Source: Clostridium sp. CAG:678
GTDB lineage: Bacteria > Bacillota > Clostridia > Oscillospirales > Acutalibacteraceae
Length of the DNA: 41,563 nucleotides
Reading direction: 5' to 3'
NCBI GenBank assembly: GCA_000431535.1
Contig: HF991806.1
Span: forward strand, 71,701 to 113,263
Shown here: in pieces, positions 6,797 through 15,853 of the stretch
How the letters are laid out: each line of letters starts with the position of its first letter
Position numbering within the stretch: the first letter of the stretch is position 1
Made by a program: the position numbers and the translations under genes
Notes under the pieces: generated by a model
What the model was told of the DNA's origin: nothing
The model's database searches: none
What the model saw: only the letters and a program-made list of their open reading frames with translations

Positions 6797-8881
6797 ATGA
6801 AAATCAAAAGAACAAAAAATATTTTTTCACTTGAAACAGAAAGCTGCCAATATGTTTTCGGCGCGGGGAAAAACGGGCTGTATCACCTGCACTGGGGCAA
6901 AAAATGCCCGGCAGAAGATTTTGAAATCAGCGAGCTGACGGAGCAGAATTCCAACCACGCCGTTTTGGATTTTACCAAAACGGAATATGTGCCGTTCGGC
7001 GGAACCATGTATCGGGAATGCGCGCTGAAATGCACGTATGCGGACGGCTGCCGGGACACCGTGCTTGCTTTTGCAGACTGCAATATCAGGCAGGACGGCG
7101 CGGAGATCGTTATGAAAGACGATCAATACGGTTTGGAAGTTACGCTTGTTTACAGGTTGTTTGACAAAAGCGATGTCATTGAAAGATTCGCTGTGATCAA
7201 AAACGCTTCCGATAAAAAAATCATTCTGGAAAAAGCCGCAAGCGCAGAGATCAACCTGCCCGGCGACCGCGCCTACACCATTTTGAACGCAAACGGATCC
7301 TGGGGCGGAGAATTCAGAAAGACGCAGCAAAAGTTGGAAAGCGGCGCCATATCCTTTGAAAGCAGAAAAGGAACAACGGCGCATCACCACCTGCCGGCAC
7401 TGATTGCGGCGGAGAAACCCGACGAAGACAACGGAGCGGTATATTTTGCCGTGCTTGCATGGGACGGGAATTTCAAAGTTTCCGCCGCGAGGGATTTTAA
7501 CGGCGAAACAAGCGCTGTGATCGGGCTAAATGATTTTGATTTTTCAAAAACGCTGGAAAGCGGCGAAAAATTCAAAACGCCGTCCGTTTACTGCGGCATA
7601 GCGAACGGGCTTGGAGACATGAGCCGAATGATGCATGCATTTGCGGTTAAAAACGTTTTGCCGAAGCGGTTTGCTTATGAAGATCTGCCTGTGCTTTACA
7701 ACAGCTGGGAAGCCACGGGATTTAATGTAAACGAGGCAGGGCAGTTGAAGCTTGCCAAGATTGCCGCAGAGATCGGATGCGAACTTTTTGTTATGGACGA
7801 CGGCTGGTTTTCAAGCCGCATGTCTGACAGATCCGGACTGGGCGACTGGGATGTGAGCAAATTGAAATTCCCGCGCGGGCTGAAACCCCTGATTGACGGC
7901 GTAAATGCGCTGGGTATGGATTTCGGCATCTGGGTAGAACCGGAAATGGTGAACCCGCTTTCCGAACTTTACAGAAAGCATCCGGACTGGACATATCATT
8001 ACGAAACGAGAAAGCCGAACCTGATGCGCAATCAGCTTGTGCTGAACATGACAAAACCGGAAGTGCAGAAATACATTCTGGATTTTCTGGATAAACTGCT
8101 GAGCGAAAACAACATCAAATACATTAAATGGGATATGAACCGCCCGTTTTCCGAAATCGGAACAGACAACCTGAAAAACGGAAAAGAACTGTGGTACCGG
8201 CATTCACGCGCCGTTTTTGATATTGTGGACGAACTGAAGAAAAAACATACAGACGTGCAGTTTGAAGCGTGCGCAAGCGGCGGCGGAAGAACGGATCTTG
8301 GCTCCCTGAGCCACTTTGACATGGTTTGGCCGAGCGACAATACCGACCCTGTGGACAGACTGGACATTCAGCAGGGCTACAGCCTGCTTTACCCGATCAA
8401 GTGCATGCGCGCATGGGTTACGGACACCAATAAAAAAGAGCGCCCCGTTTCCATGGCGTTTCGGTTTGCCGTTTCCATGCAGGGCTCTCTTTCCATAGGC
8501 GCAGACCTTACAAAACTGACCAAGGCAGAACTTGCCGATTGCAGGAAATATACAGCGCTTTACAAAAAGATACGCCACACCGTGCAGTTTGGCAGCCTTT
8601 ACAGGATCATGAACTACGCGGAAGACAAGATCTACTTCACGGGATATGTAAACGAAAGCAAATCGCAGGCGGTCTATTTTGCCTGCACGGGTGCAAATTC
8701 TTTCTTCAACAACAGAAAGGTAACGCTTCGTTTTAAAGGGCTGGATGAAAATACGGTTTACAGCGTAAAATCTGAACACAGAAAATTCAAAAAGAGCGGT
8801 GCTTATCTGATGAACCGAGGCATTGACGTAAACTATTACAAGCCGCTTGAAGCAGAGATATTCGTGCTTGAAAAGGAATAA
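6797..8881 (+). CDS. Alpha-galactosidase, glycoside hydrolase family 36
   Basis: The 694-residue protein has the GH36 layout: an N-terminal beta-sandwich (about 1-290), a TIM barrel and a C-terminal beta domain. 'YNSWEA' (301-306), 'DDGWF' (334-338), the nucleophile motif KWDMNR with Asp446, 'CASGGGR', and 'WPSDNTD' with the expected acid/base Asp514 are all present. It hydrolyses alpha-galactosides such as melibiose, raffinose or stachyose. It has no signal peptide and so is intracellular. GAGAGG precedes the ATG. It is transcribed alone, divergently from zapA. Together with the GH27 enzyme 4 kb away it gives two unrelated-in-detail alpha-galactosidases; substrate split is unknown. Confidence 0.95.
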   Translation: MKIKRTKNIFSLETESCQYVFGAGKNGLYHLHWGKKCPAEDFEISELTEQNSNHAVLDFTKTEYVPFGGTMYRECALKCTYADGCRDTVLAFADCNIRQDGAEIVMKDDQYGLEVTLVYRLFDKSDVIERFAVIKNASDKKIILEKAASAEINLPGDRAYTILNANGSWGGEFRKTQQKLESGAISFESRKGTTAHHHLPALIAAEKPDEDNGAVYFAVLAWDGNFKVSAARDFNGETSAVIGLNDFDFSKTLESGEKFKTPSVYCGIANGLGDMSRMMHAFAVKNVLPKRFAYEDLPVLYNSWEATGFNVNEAGQLKLAKIAAEIGCELFVMDDGWFSSRMSDRSGLGDWDVSKLKFPRGLKPLIDGVNALGMDFGIWVEPEMVNPLSELYRKHPDWTYHYETRKPNLMRNQLVLNMTKPEVQKYILDFLDKLLSENNIKYIKWDMNRPFSEIGTDNLKNGKELWYRHSRAVFDIVDELKKKHTDVQFEACASGGGRTDLGSLSHFDMVWPSDNTDPVDRLDIQQGYSLLYPIKCMRAWVTDTNKKERPVSMAFRFAVSMQGSLSIGADLTKLTKAELADCRKYTALYKKIRHTVQFGSLYRIMNYAEDKIYFTGYVNESKSQAVYFACTGANSFFNNRKVTLRFKGLDENTVYSVKSEHRKFKKSGAYLMNRGIDVNYYKPLEAEIFVLEKE

Positions 8882-8912
8882 AACAAACCTTGCAGCGTAA
8901 ATATAACAAAAA

Positions 8913-8950
8913 AAGATCCCGGAGGCGGCAAGCGCCGTTTCCGGGATCTT
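8913..8950 (-). terminator. Strong intrinsic terminator after the ABC-F gene, possibly serving GH36 too
   Basis: Arms 8913-8922 and 8941-8950 pair perfectly (10 bp), with an inner GGCG/CGCC extension. On the minus strand it runs into seven Ts. The plus exit lacks a T run, so termination of the GH36 transcript here would be weaker. Confidence 0.85.
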
Positions 8951-8965
8951 ACTATATGCAAAAAA

Positions 8966-10573
8966 TCAGTATTTTTTAAGTTTGTCCTCATCAAACGTTT
9001 CAAGAAATTCATCATACGTGCCTTTGTAATCGGTGATCTTTCCGTCTGCAATATCGATAATTCTGTCCGCAATCGTCTGAATAAACTGATGATCGTGCGA
9101 AGTGAACAACACCGTCTCCGGATAGCGGATCAGGCCGTTGTTCAGGGCGGTGATCGATTCCAGATCCAGATGGTTGGTCGGCTCGTCAAGCACCAAAACA
9201 TTGGCGCCGCTGAGCATCATTTTGCAGAGCATGCATCTGACCCGTTCGCCGCCGGAAAGAACATTTGCCTTTTTCAGCGCATCATCCCCGCTGAAAAGCA
9301 TTCTGCCGAGCCAGCTTCTGATATCCGCCTCTAAAGTCTGCGTGGTATACTGCCTGAGCCAGTCTACCAGCGTGAGATCCACGCCGTCAAAATATTTTGA
9401 ATTATCGCTTGGGAAATAACTTTGCGTGGTGGTAACGCCCCATTTGAATTCGCCTTCATCCGGCTCCATTTCACCCATCAGAATATCAAACAGCGCCGTT
9501 TTGGCAACGGAATCGGACCCCACGAACGCAACTTTCTCACGCGGATGGATGATGAAAGAAACGTCATCCAGCACTTTTCTGTCCCCTATCGTTTTGGAAA
9601 GATGATCCACACGCAGCAGATCGTTTCCGCATTCCCGATCCGGCTTAAAATCCACATAAGGGAAACGGCGTGAAGAAACCGGCATTTCAATCATCTCCAG
9701 CGCATCCAGCTGCTTTTTACGGCTGGTTGCCTGCTTCGATTTTGACGCGTTTGCGGAGAAACGCTGAATAAAATCCTGAAGTTCTTTGATTTTCTGCTCG
9801 TTCTTCTTATTCTGATCACGCATTTGGCGCTGGCGCATCTGGGTATATTCATACCAGAAATCATAGTTGCCGGCATACATTGTGATCTTGCCGAAATCCA
9901 CATCGCAGATATGCGTGCAGACCTTATTTAAGAAATGCCTGTCATGTGAAACAACGATTACGGTGTTTTCAAAATCCAGCAAAAAGTTTTCAAGCCAGCG
10001 TATGGCAGAAAGATCCAGATGGTTGGTCGGCTCGTCAAGCAGCAGAATATCCGGATTGCCGAAAAGTGCCTTGGCAAGCAGCACTTTTACCTTGAGATCG
10101 GCGGAAAGCTCGCCCATTTTCATATAGTGGTATTCATCCGTTACGCCCAGTTTATTCAGCATGAATTCCGCGTCGCTCTCCGCATTCCAGCCATCCAGAT
10201 CGGCAAATTCAGCCTCCAGTTCTCCGGCGCGGATACCGTCCTCTTCAGAAAAATCCGGTTTTGCGTAAAGCGCGTCCTTTTCCTCCATGATCTGGATCAG
10301 GCGCGGATTGCCCATAAGCACGGTGCGCACCACTTCATAATCGTCATATTTAAAATGGTCCTGCTCCAAAACGGAAAGACGTTCGCCCGGCGTGATCACA
10401 ACCTCGCCCTTCTGCGGCTCCAGTTCGCCGCTCAGAACTTTTAAGAACGTGGATTTGCCGGCGCCGTTCGCGCCGATTATGCCGTAGCAGTTGCCCGCCG
10501 AGAACACAACGTTTACGCGCTCAAACAGCGCGCGCCCGCCGAACTGAACCGTAACATTATTTGCCTGGATCAT
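8966..10573 (-). CDS. ABC-F family ATPase (YbiT/YkpA type), ribosome-associated
   Basis: The 535-residue protein has two ABC domains in one chain and no membrane segments, the ABC-F plan. These proteins act at the ribosomal E site as translation factors or, in some branches, as resistance proteins. Domain 1 has Walker A GANGAGKS (34-41) and 'LLLDEPTNHLDL'. Its signature is degenerate (ELSADLKVK). Domain 2 has an intact signature 'LSGGERVR' and 'LVLDEPTNHLDL', but its Walker A reads 'GSDSVAKT'. From memory, such deviations recur in YkpA/YbiT-type members, and 535-540 residues is that group's length. The start is supported by GGGGGA upstream. It is a single gene with its own promoter and terminator. 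Confidence 0.9.
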   Translation of the reverse strand: MIQANNVTVQFGGRALFERVNVVFSAGNCYGIIGANGAGKSTFLKVLSGELEPQKGEVVITPGERLSVLEQDHFKYDDYEVVRTVLMGNPRLIQIMEEKDALYAKPDFSEEDGIRAGELEAEFADLDGWNAESDAEFMLNKLGVTDEYHYMKMGELSADLKVKVLLAKALFGNPDILLLDEPTNHLDLSAIRWLENFLLDFENTVIVVSHDRHFLNKVCTHICDVDFGKITMYAGNYDFWYEYTQMRQRQMRDQNKKNEQKIKELQDFIQRFSANASKSKQATSRKKQLDALEMIEMPVSSRRFPYVDFKPDRECGNDLLRVDHLSKTIGDRKVLDDVSFIIHPREKVAFVGSDSVAKTALFDILMGEMEPDEGEFKWGVTTTQSYFPSDNSKYFDGVDLTLVDWLRQYTTQTLEADIRSWLGRMLFSGDDALKKANVLSGGERVRCMLCKMMLSGANVLVLDEPTNHLDLESITALNNGLIRYPETVLFTSHDHQFIQTIADRIIDIADGKITDYKGTYDEFLETFDEDKLKKY

Positions 10574-10639
10574 AATGAAATCCCCCGATAAACCATTAAT
10601 TTTAAGCCATTTTTTATTTTATCCTTTTTGATCTGCTAT

Positions 10640-10668
10640 ATTTTACTACACTTACTATATAATTACAA
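10640..10668 (-). promoter_or_regulatory. Promoter of the ABC-F gene
   Basis: TTGTAA (10668-10663), a 17-base spacer and TAAAAT (10645-10640) on the minus strand, about 65 bases before the start, inside an AT-rich divergent intergenic region. Confidence 0.5.
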
Positions 10669-10692
10669 GTATTATTTATTTATTAATAAAGG

Positions 10693-10721
10693 TTGATTTT
10701 AAAGGTGCGCAAAGGTATAAT
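10693..10721 (+). promoter_or_regulatory. Promoter of the rpe operon
   Basis: TTGATT (10693-10698), a 17-base spacer and TATAAT (10716-10721), a perfect -10 box, 54 bases before the rpe start codon. Confidence 0.75.
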
Positions 10722-10775
10722 ACTTTAAAAGGCAATATTCGGTCTGTTGCGGCGGCATTGCCGCGGGAGGATACT

Positions 10776-11429
10776 ATGGAAATTAAGATCGCACCGTCCG
10801 TTTTGGCGGCGGATTACGCAAACCTGGAAACCGAACTGAAAAAGTGTGAAAAAGCGCAGTATATCCATTTGGATGTGATGGACGGCCATTTTGTGCCGAA
10901 TATATCCATAGGCGCGCCGGTCATTAAGGCGATTCGGGCGGTTACAAAGGTGCCGTTTGACGTTCACCTGATGATCTCCCACCCGTTAAAATACATAGAG
11001 GATTTTGCAAACGCGGGGGCGGACATCATCTGCTTTCACATGGAAAGCGAAAGCGACACGCAGGAGACGATAGACAAAATTCTAAAATCCGGATGCAGGG
11101 CGGCGCTTGCGATCAAGCCCAAAACACCGGCATCCGCTGTGCTGCCGTATCTGAGCAAACTTTCCATGGTGCTTGTGATGACGGTTGAGCCGGGATTCGG
11201 CGGCCAGAGCTTTATGGCGGATATGATGCCAAAGATAGAAGAAATCAGAAACGCCGCGCCGGACCTGGATATTGAAGTAGACGGCGGCATCAACGCCGAA
11301 ACCATTAAAACGGCATCCGCCGCAGGCGCAAACGTATTTGTTGCCGGCAGCGCCGTATTCAAGAGCGAAGATCCGGAAAAAACGATAGAAATGCTCAAAG
11401 AAAATGCAAAGAGTGTGAAAAAAGCATGA
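10776..11429 (+). CDS. rpe: Ribulose-phosphate 3-epimerase
   Basis: The 217-residue TIM-barrel enzyme interconverts ribulose-5-phosphate and xylulose-5-phosphate in the pentose phosphate pathway. 'IAPSVLAADYANL', 'HLDVMDGHFVPN' (metal ligands and catalytic Asp), 'DVHLMI', 'MTVEPGFGGQ' and the phosphate-binding 'EVDGGIN' are all intact. I set the start at ATG 10776 because GGGAGG ends five bases before it; the longer frame would need TTG without a ribosome site. It overlaps the next gene by ATGA, so it leads an operon with three envelope-type genes, an unusual company for rpe. Confidence 0.96.
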   Translation: MEIKIAPSVLAADYANLETELKKCEKAQYIHLDVMDGHFVPNISIGAPVIKAIRAVTKVPFDVHLMISHPLKYIEDFANAGADIICFHMESESDTQETIDKILKSGCRAALAIKPKTPASAVLPYLSKLSMVLVMTVEPGFGGQSFMADMMPKIEEIRNAAPDLDIEVDGGINAETIKTASAAGANVFVAGSAVFKSEDPEKTIEMLKENAKSVKKA

Positions 11430-12592
11430 AAAAGAAACGCTTTTACAAAAATGTAAAGCGCAACACAAAATGGACGGAAGAAGAAAAAGGCTATCCGATC
11501 GACTTTGCCGATAAATATGCCTCTGACGAAGGCATTTATTCAGACAAGTTTGATTATATGCGCCCCAAGATCAAGAAAAAGCGCAAACACAAAGCGCAGG
11601 CACGCACGCTACTGAAACGGCTGGGCATTGTTGTATTATGCCTGATCATCGTTGGCATAGGTTACACCGGAATGGACGTGTACATGATGCGAAACGGCAT
11701 GCCGCAGATGAGCGCTGAAGCTGACGCCCCGGCAGACAGCATGATAAATGAAGTGAAGTTTGACCTGCACTGCGCTTATGAGGACAGCATTTCCATGGAC
11801 GGTTCCGTGATTTTGGATTCCGTGATCACGAACCTGACGGCAAACGCCTACAACAGTGTTGCGATCGATATTAAGCGGGATAACGGCACAATCGGTTACC
11901 GCAGCGCCCTTGCCACGGTGGACGCGTACAGCGCGGCGGCATTTGAGGCAACGGATCTGCACAATTCTGTTATGAAACTCAGCGAACAGGATATACTTAC
12001 CGTAGGCGTGGTTTACTGTTATCTGGATAATTTGGTGCCGCGGCAGGACCGATCTGTTGCACTGCTTGACGGCAACGGACTGCCGTATGAAGATTCGCGC
12101 GGAAACACTTATCTGAACCCGAATTCCGAAACCGTTTACAAATATATCAAAGATATCATTGCCGAAGCTGCGGAAATGGGCGTTTCCGTATTTGTGCTGC
12201 GCGGAACAGAGATTCCGGAAAGCGCGGGCAGCGGTTTTTCGGATGGATTTGAAACACTTTCCGCCAGACTTTACGAAGATATCGGCACAAATATCAAACT
12301 GCTTGAGGGCGTTGAAGTGGATATTGACGATTCGCTCGTGCAGGCAGTTGCCGGTGAGGATCAGGAGAGCGAAAGCACGGAAAACGAAGAAGAAAACAGC
12401 ACCCAGGAAAACGGCAGTACGGAAGAAACCTCTGCCGCACAAACAGCGGGAGACAGAATCCTGAATTTATTTGACGAAGATCTTGGAAACAGCAGGATCT
12501 ATCTGGTCAGTGTTTCGGGCAACGCCCCGCAAATAAAAACTGTTTTGGAGGAAGGCGGAGTAGAATCCTTTATTCTGCGGCAGTCTGACTAA
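11426..12592 (+). CDS. Membrane-anchored protein with a divergent DUF4015-like (putative glycosidase barrel) domain
   Basis: The 388-residue protein has a basic cytoplasmic start, one membrane segment (about 67-86), and an extracellular domain. 'NSVAIDIKRDNG' (near 142-153) and 'YLNPNSETVYKYIKDIIAEAAEMGV' resemble the strand and helix pattern of DUF4015 (PF13200), a putative glycosyl-hydrolase TIM barrel. The expected acidic 'FDYVRFP'-type motif after that helix is replaced by 'VSVFVLRG', so catalysis may be lost. A Glu/Ser/Thr/Asn-rich insert (about 310-345) interrupts the C-terminal part. The family link is from memory and weak. It overlaps rpe by four bases and is followed by a surface beta-sandwich protein. 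Confidence 0.6.
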   Translation: MKKKRFYKNVKRNTKWTEEEKGYPIDFADKYASDEGIYSDKFDYMRPKIKKKRKHKAQARTLLKRLGIVVLCLIIVGIGYTGMDVYMMRNGMPQMSAEADAPADSMINEVKFDLHCAYEDSISMDGSVILDSVITNLTANAYNSVAIDIKRDNGTIGYRSALATVDAYSAAAFEATDLHNSVMKLSEQDILTVGVVYCYLDNLVPRQDRSVALLDGNGLPYEDSRGNTYLNPNSETVYKYIKDIIAEAAEMGVSVFVLRGTEIPESAGSGFSDGFETLSARLYEDIGTNIKLLEGVEVDIDDSLVQAVAGEDQESESTENEEENSTQENGSTEETSAAQTAGDRILNLFDEDLGNSRIYLVSVSGNAPQIKTVLEEGGVESFILRQSD

Positions 12593-12634
12593 GCGAAAGC
12601 GCATAACAGCCTGACTGCCAAACGCCGAAAGATT

Positions 12635-13471
12635 ATGAAAAAAGTAATAACTGTTTTAGTAAGCATATTTTGTATATTCAGCACAAACCTGTTTGCAAGC
12701 GCCGCCGAAGCACCGATTCAAAACGCGCCGTATCTGGAAAGCATAACCTTTTCGAATGCGGAGATCGACGGCGGGTTCCGAACGGGGGAAACCTATTTTA
12801 CCCTGACGCTTCAAAACCCGGAGCAGAGCGCAGCGCTGCAAAGTTATAAAGTAAACGGAAACGCAAATGTGATTGCAACCTACGAATATGACAACGCAAA
12901 CCGCCAGACCGGGATCACAGTTACGCTGGAATTTGACAGCGGCAGCGTCATATACACTTTTACATATTCCAACGCGCCGGAATACGAGATCAATTCAAAC
13001 GCCAATCTTGCCGGCATAAGCTGCGAATATGGCGAGGTGCGCCCCGAGATCAACGGGGAGGACACCGTATACAAACTATATGTGCCGAGCGATCTTACAG
13101 AGATCCATATAACCCCGGTAACGCAGGATATAAACGCCACGGCAACCGCAATGCCGGTTACACTGCGTGAAGGGCAGGAAACAGAAATCTCCGTAACCGT
13201 TACCGCATCAGACGGCAACACAAAAAAATACACGTTTGAAGTTACCAGAGTAAATAAGACCGTGGAAGAAGTAAAGGCAGAAATGGCTGCACCGGGATAT
13301 GTTTCCTTTGTGGAAGGGGAACGGTTTTATGAACAGCCGGTATTCGCCGTTACTGCCGGCGCCGTGGTTGGCGGACTGATTGTGATTCTGATCATTGCGG
13401 CAATCGTAAAGCGCGTTGCTGCCAACCCATACGATGAGGATGAAAAGGATTTTTACGCAGCTGCAAAATAA
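12635..13471 (+). CDS. Surface protein with cadherin-like beta-sandwich repeats and C-terminal membrane anchor
   Basis: The 278-residue product has a signal peptide (1-23, ending 'ASAAEA'). One or two beta-rich segments follow: about 30-125, then 126-208 beginning 'NSNANLAGI' and ending 'GNTKKYTFEVTRVN', a pattern like cadherin-like PF12733 domains. A hydrophobic helix (about 246-266) and a short charged tail end it. It is thus a type I membrane protein with an outside binding domain. No enzyme motif is visible. It lies 42 bases after the DUF4015-like gene and before mgtE, so it may partner with the preceding protein. The ribosome site is weak (GAAAG). Confidence 0.65.
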   Translation: MKKVITVLVSIFCIFSTNLFASAAEAPIQNAPYLESITFSNAEIDGGFRTGETYFTLTLQNPEQSAALQSYKVNGNANVIATYEYDNANRQTGITVTLEFDSGSVIYTFTYSNAPEYEINSNANLAGISCEYGEVRPEINGEDTVYKLYVPSDLTEIHITPVTQDINATATAMPVTLREGQETEISVTVTASDGNTKKYTFEVTRVNKTVEEVKAEMAAPGYVSFVEGERFYEQPVFAVTAGAVVGGLIVILIIAAIVKRVAANPYDEDEKDFYAAAK

Positions 13472-13517
13472 GGCGCACCATACACATACGGGATAAACGC
13501 ATGAAAGGAGTGAGCTC

Positions 13518-14891
13518 GTGGAACTGGAGGAAATGCTTGCCTATACGGACAGGCTGCATAACGAAAAAAACATAAGAGAATTAAAGCGGTTCCTAAATGA
13601 GCTTAACCCTGCGGATATTGCACAGCTGCTGGAATCCATAGCCAACGAAAAGAAACGCATGTTTCTTTTCAGAATGCTTACAAAAGAAAACGCCGCGGAA
13701 ACCTTTGTTGAGTTTGACGGCGATACGCAGGAAAGCCTGATACGCTCTTTTTCCGACTCCGAACTGAAAGAAGTGTTGGACGAGCTTTACATTGACGACG
13801 CCGCCGACATTGTTGAGGAAATGCCCGCCTCTGTTGTGAAAAGAATTCTGAAAAATACAGACAGCGAAATGCGAGAGGCAATCAATTCCATACTGAAATA
13901 CCCCGAGGATTCGGCAGGCTCCATCATGACGCCGGAATTTGTTGATCTGAAGCGGGATATGACGGTGGAAGACGCCTTTAAGCGCATTCGGCGCACGGGT
14001 GTGGATAAAGAGACGATCTACACCTGCTATGTAACGGACGCGTCGCGGCATTTGCTTGGCGTTACCACGGTTAAGGAACTTTTGCTGCATGACGCAGACA
14101 ACAAAATTGAAGAGCTGATGGAAACCAATGTAATTTCCGTAAACACGCTGGATGACCAAGAAAAAGCGTCTGCGCTGCTTTCAAAATACGATTTTCTTGC
14201 GCTGCCCGTTGTAGATATGGAAAACCGGCTGGTGGGCATCATAACCGTAGACGATGTCATCGACGTATTGCAGGAAGAAAACACGGAAGACATTCAGAAG
14301 ATGGCGGCAATCGTGCCAACAGACACGCCGTATTTAAAAACAAGCGTTATAGAAACATTTAAAAAGCGTATCCCTTGGCTGTTGCTGCTTATGATATCGG
14401 CAACCATCACGAGCCAGATCCTGACGAATTTTGAAAACAAACTGGCATCCGTTGCCACGCTGATTGCCTTTATTCCGATGCTGATGGGCACGGGCGGTAA
14501 TTCGGGCGGTCAATCCAGCGTTACGATCGTTCGCGCGCTTTCCCTTGGGGAGATCTCGCTGAAAGATATCTTCAAAGTGATCTGGAAAGAAGTCCGCGTC
14601 GGCATAGTCTGCGGGCTTGTGCTGGCGGCGGTGTGCTTTGTAAAACTGCTGCTGTTTGATAAATACGTACTGGGAAACAGCGAGATCACCGTTATAATCT
14701 CACTTGTGGTCAGCCTGACGATCGTTGTGGAAGTGGTGTTTTCCAAAGTGATTGGCTGCTGCCTGCCCATTATTGCAAAAAAATGCGGATTTGACCCCGC
14801 CGTTATGGCAAATCCGTTTATCACCACGATCACGGACGCGGTATCCCTGCTGATCTATATTCTGTTTGCGTCCGTTCTGCTGGGGATTTGA
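13518..14891 (+). CDS. mgtE: Magnesium transporter MgtE
   Basis: The 457-residue protein has the full MgtE order. A superhelical N domain of Leu/Ile-rich repeats spans about 1-125, with 'LNPADIAQLLE' and 'DDAADIVEEMP'. Two CBS domains span about 130-255 ('VTTVKELLLH' and 'GIITVDDVIDV'), and a five-helix membrane domain runs from about 278. That domain holds the pore region 'MGTGGNSGGQSS', typical of the Mg2+ channel. Cytosolic Mg2+ bound by the N and CBS domains closes the channel. Translation starts at GTG with AAAGGAG eight bases ahead. It is the last gene of the rpe run and ends at a shared terminator. Confidence 0.96.
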   Translation: MELEEMLAYTDRLHNEKNIRELKRFLNELNPADIAQLLESIANEKKRMFLFRMLTKENAAETFVEFDGDTQESLIRSFSDSELKEVLDELYIDDAADIVEEMPASVVKRILKNTDSEMREAINSILKYPEDSAGSIMTPEFVDLKRDMTVEDAFKRIRRTGVDKETIYTCYVTDASRHLLGVTTVKELLLHDADNKIEELMETNVISVNTLDDQEKASALLSKYDFLALPVVDMENRLVGIITVDDVIDVLQEENTEDIQKMAAIVPTDTPYLKTSVIETFKKRIPWLLLLMISATITSQILTNFENKLASVATLIAFIPMLMGTGGNSGGQSSVTIVRALSLGEISLKDIFKVIWKEVRVGIVCGLVLAAVCFVKLLLFDKYVLGNSEITVIISLVVSLTIVVEVVFSKVIGCCLPIIAKKCGFDPAVMANPFITTITDAVSLLIYILFASVLLGI

Positions 14892-14913
14892 TAATAAGGA
14901 TAAATGTGATATA

Positions 14914-14955
14914 AAAAAGGATCCGACCTGCCGGTGCGCAAGTCAGATCCTTTTT
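14914..14955. terminator. Bidirectional terminator between mgtE and the GDPD gene
   Basis: Arms AAAAAGGATC (14914-14923) and GATCCTTTTT (14946-14955) pair perfectly, with GAC/GTC continuing the stem after one mismatch. Both strands leave the hairpin in T runs. Confidence 0.88.
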
Positions 14956-14989
14956 CTTATGTGTATTTCGCTAAAAACAGCGAACCTGA

Positions 14990-15853
14990 TCAGTATGTAA
15001 TATTATCCGTTGTGATATACTTTACACCAAGAGATGCAAGCCGGTCTGCCGCGGCAGGGTCATTCACCGTCCACGCGCCAACCGTTAAGCCGGCGTCTAT
15101 GCACTTTTGGATCACTTCATCCGTGTTTTCCTCTTTGGCGTAATTAAAATCAATGCCGCAGTCTCCGCCGAGGGCAAGCGCCATATCGATATCTTCATCC
15201 GTGATTTCCTGCACCAGATACCAGCAAGGCGCGTCCGTAAGTTTGCGCATTGCGGTAAGATCCTCATAATGGAAAGAGATAAACACGGGTTTCAGATCCG
15301 GATAACCGGCAAGGATATCTATGATCTCACTATAATACTCCGTATTATTCGCGCTTTTGAGTTCTATGACCGGCACCATCTGATATTTGCTGCAAATATC
15401 CAGATATTCCTCCAGCGTGCACATCTTCAGCGAATCGTAATCGCCGATATTGGAACCGTTATCCACCGTTTCCTGCATCAATTCCTCATAGGTCTTTTTC
15501 TCCACCATGCTGGGTTCCCCGGTCATACGGTAGGTGATCGGGTCATGATGAATGACCCAAACGCCGTCCGCCGTGCGGTAAACATCACATTCTGCGCCGT
15601 AATACCCTGCCTTGCCCGCCTCTTCAAACGCGGGCGCGGTATTTTCAGGCGCAACGGCTCTAAAGCCCCTGTGCGCCACGAGTTCCACATCCTGCGAAGT
15701 CTGGTAAACCGTATAATCCGGCGTTTTGCAATACCAGTTGAGCGCAACAAGGCCTGCCGCAACGATCAGGATGATCAGCGCAAGCAAAACGCACAGCACA
15801 ATGATAACGACTTTTTTCTTTTTACTCATTTTCTTTTTTTCGGTTTCACTCAT
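14990..15853 (-). CDS. Membrane-anchored glycerophosphodiester phosphodiesterase family protein (intact active site)
   Basis: The product cleaves glycerophosphodiesters to glycerol-3-phosphate and an alcohol. After a Lys-rich start and one membrane helix (about 15-40), the domain shows 'VAHRGFRAVAPENT', 'GAECDVYRTADGVWVIHHDP', and a late 'AWTVND', so the HRG, E-x-D and HD catalytic elements are present. I chose ATG 15853 over the longer frame because AGGAGG lies nine bases before it and the first residues of the long version lie inside the nitroreductase gene. It overlaps that gene's stop by eight bases (ATGAGTGA). The catalytic domain faces outward, suggesting teichoic-acid or lipid-headgroup turnover. 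Confidence 0.9.
   Translation of the reverse strand: MSETEKKKMSKKKKVVIIVLCVLLALIILIVAAGLVALNWYCKTPDYTVYQTSQDVELVAHRGFRAVAPENTAPAFEEAGKAGYYGAECDVYRTADGVWVIHHDPITYRMTGEPSMVEKKTYEELMQETVDNGSNIGDYDSLKMCTLEEYLDICSKYQMVPVIELKSANNTEYYSEIIDILAGYPDLKPVFISFHYEDLTAMRKLTDAPCWYLVQEITDEDIDMALALGGDCGIDFNYAKEENTDEVIQKCIDAGLTVGAWTVNDPAAADRLASLGVKYITTDNITY

Noticed and set aside
8966-10573. ABC-F protein as an antibiotic-resistance factor
   Set aside because: Motifs and length fit the housekeeping YkpA/YbiT type; the long interdomain linker typical of resistance types was not evident.
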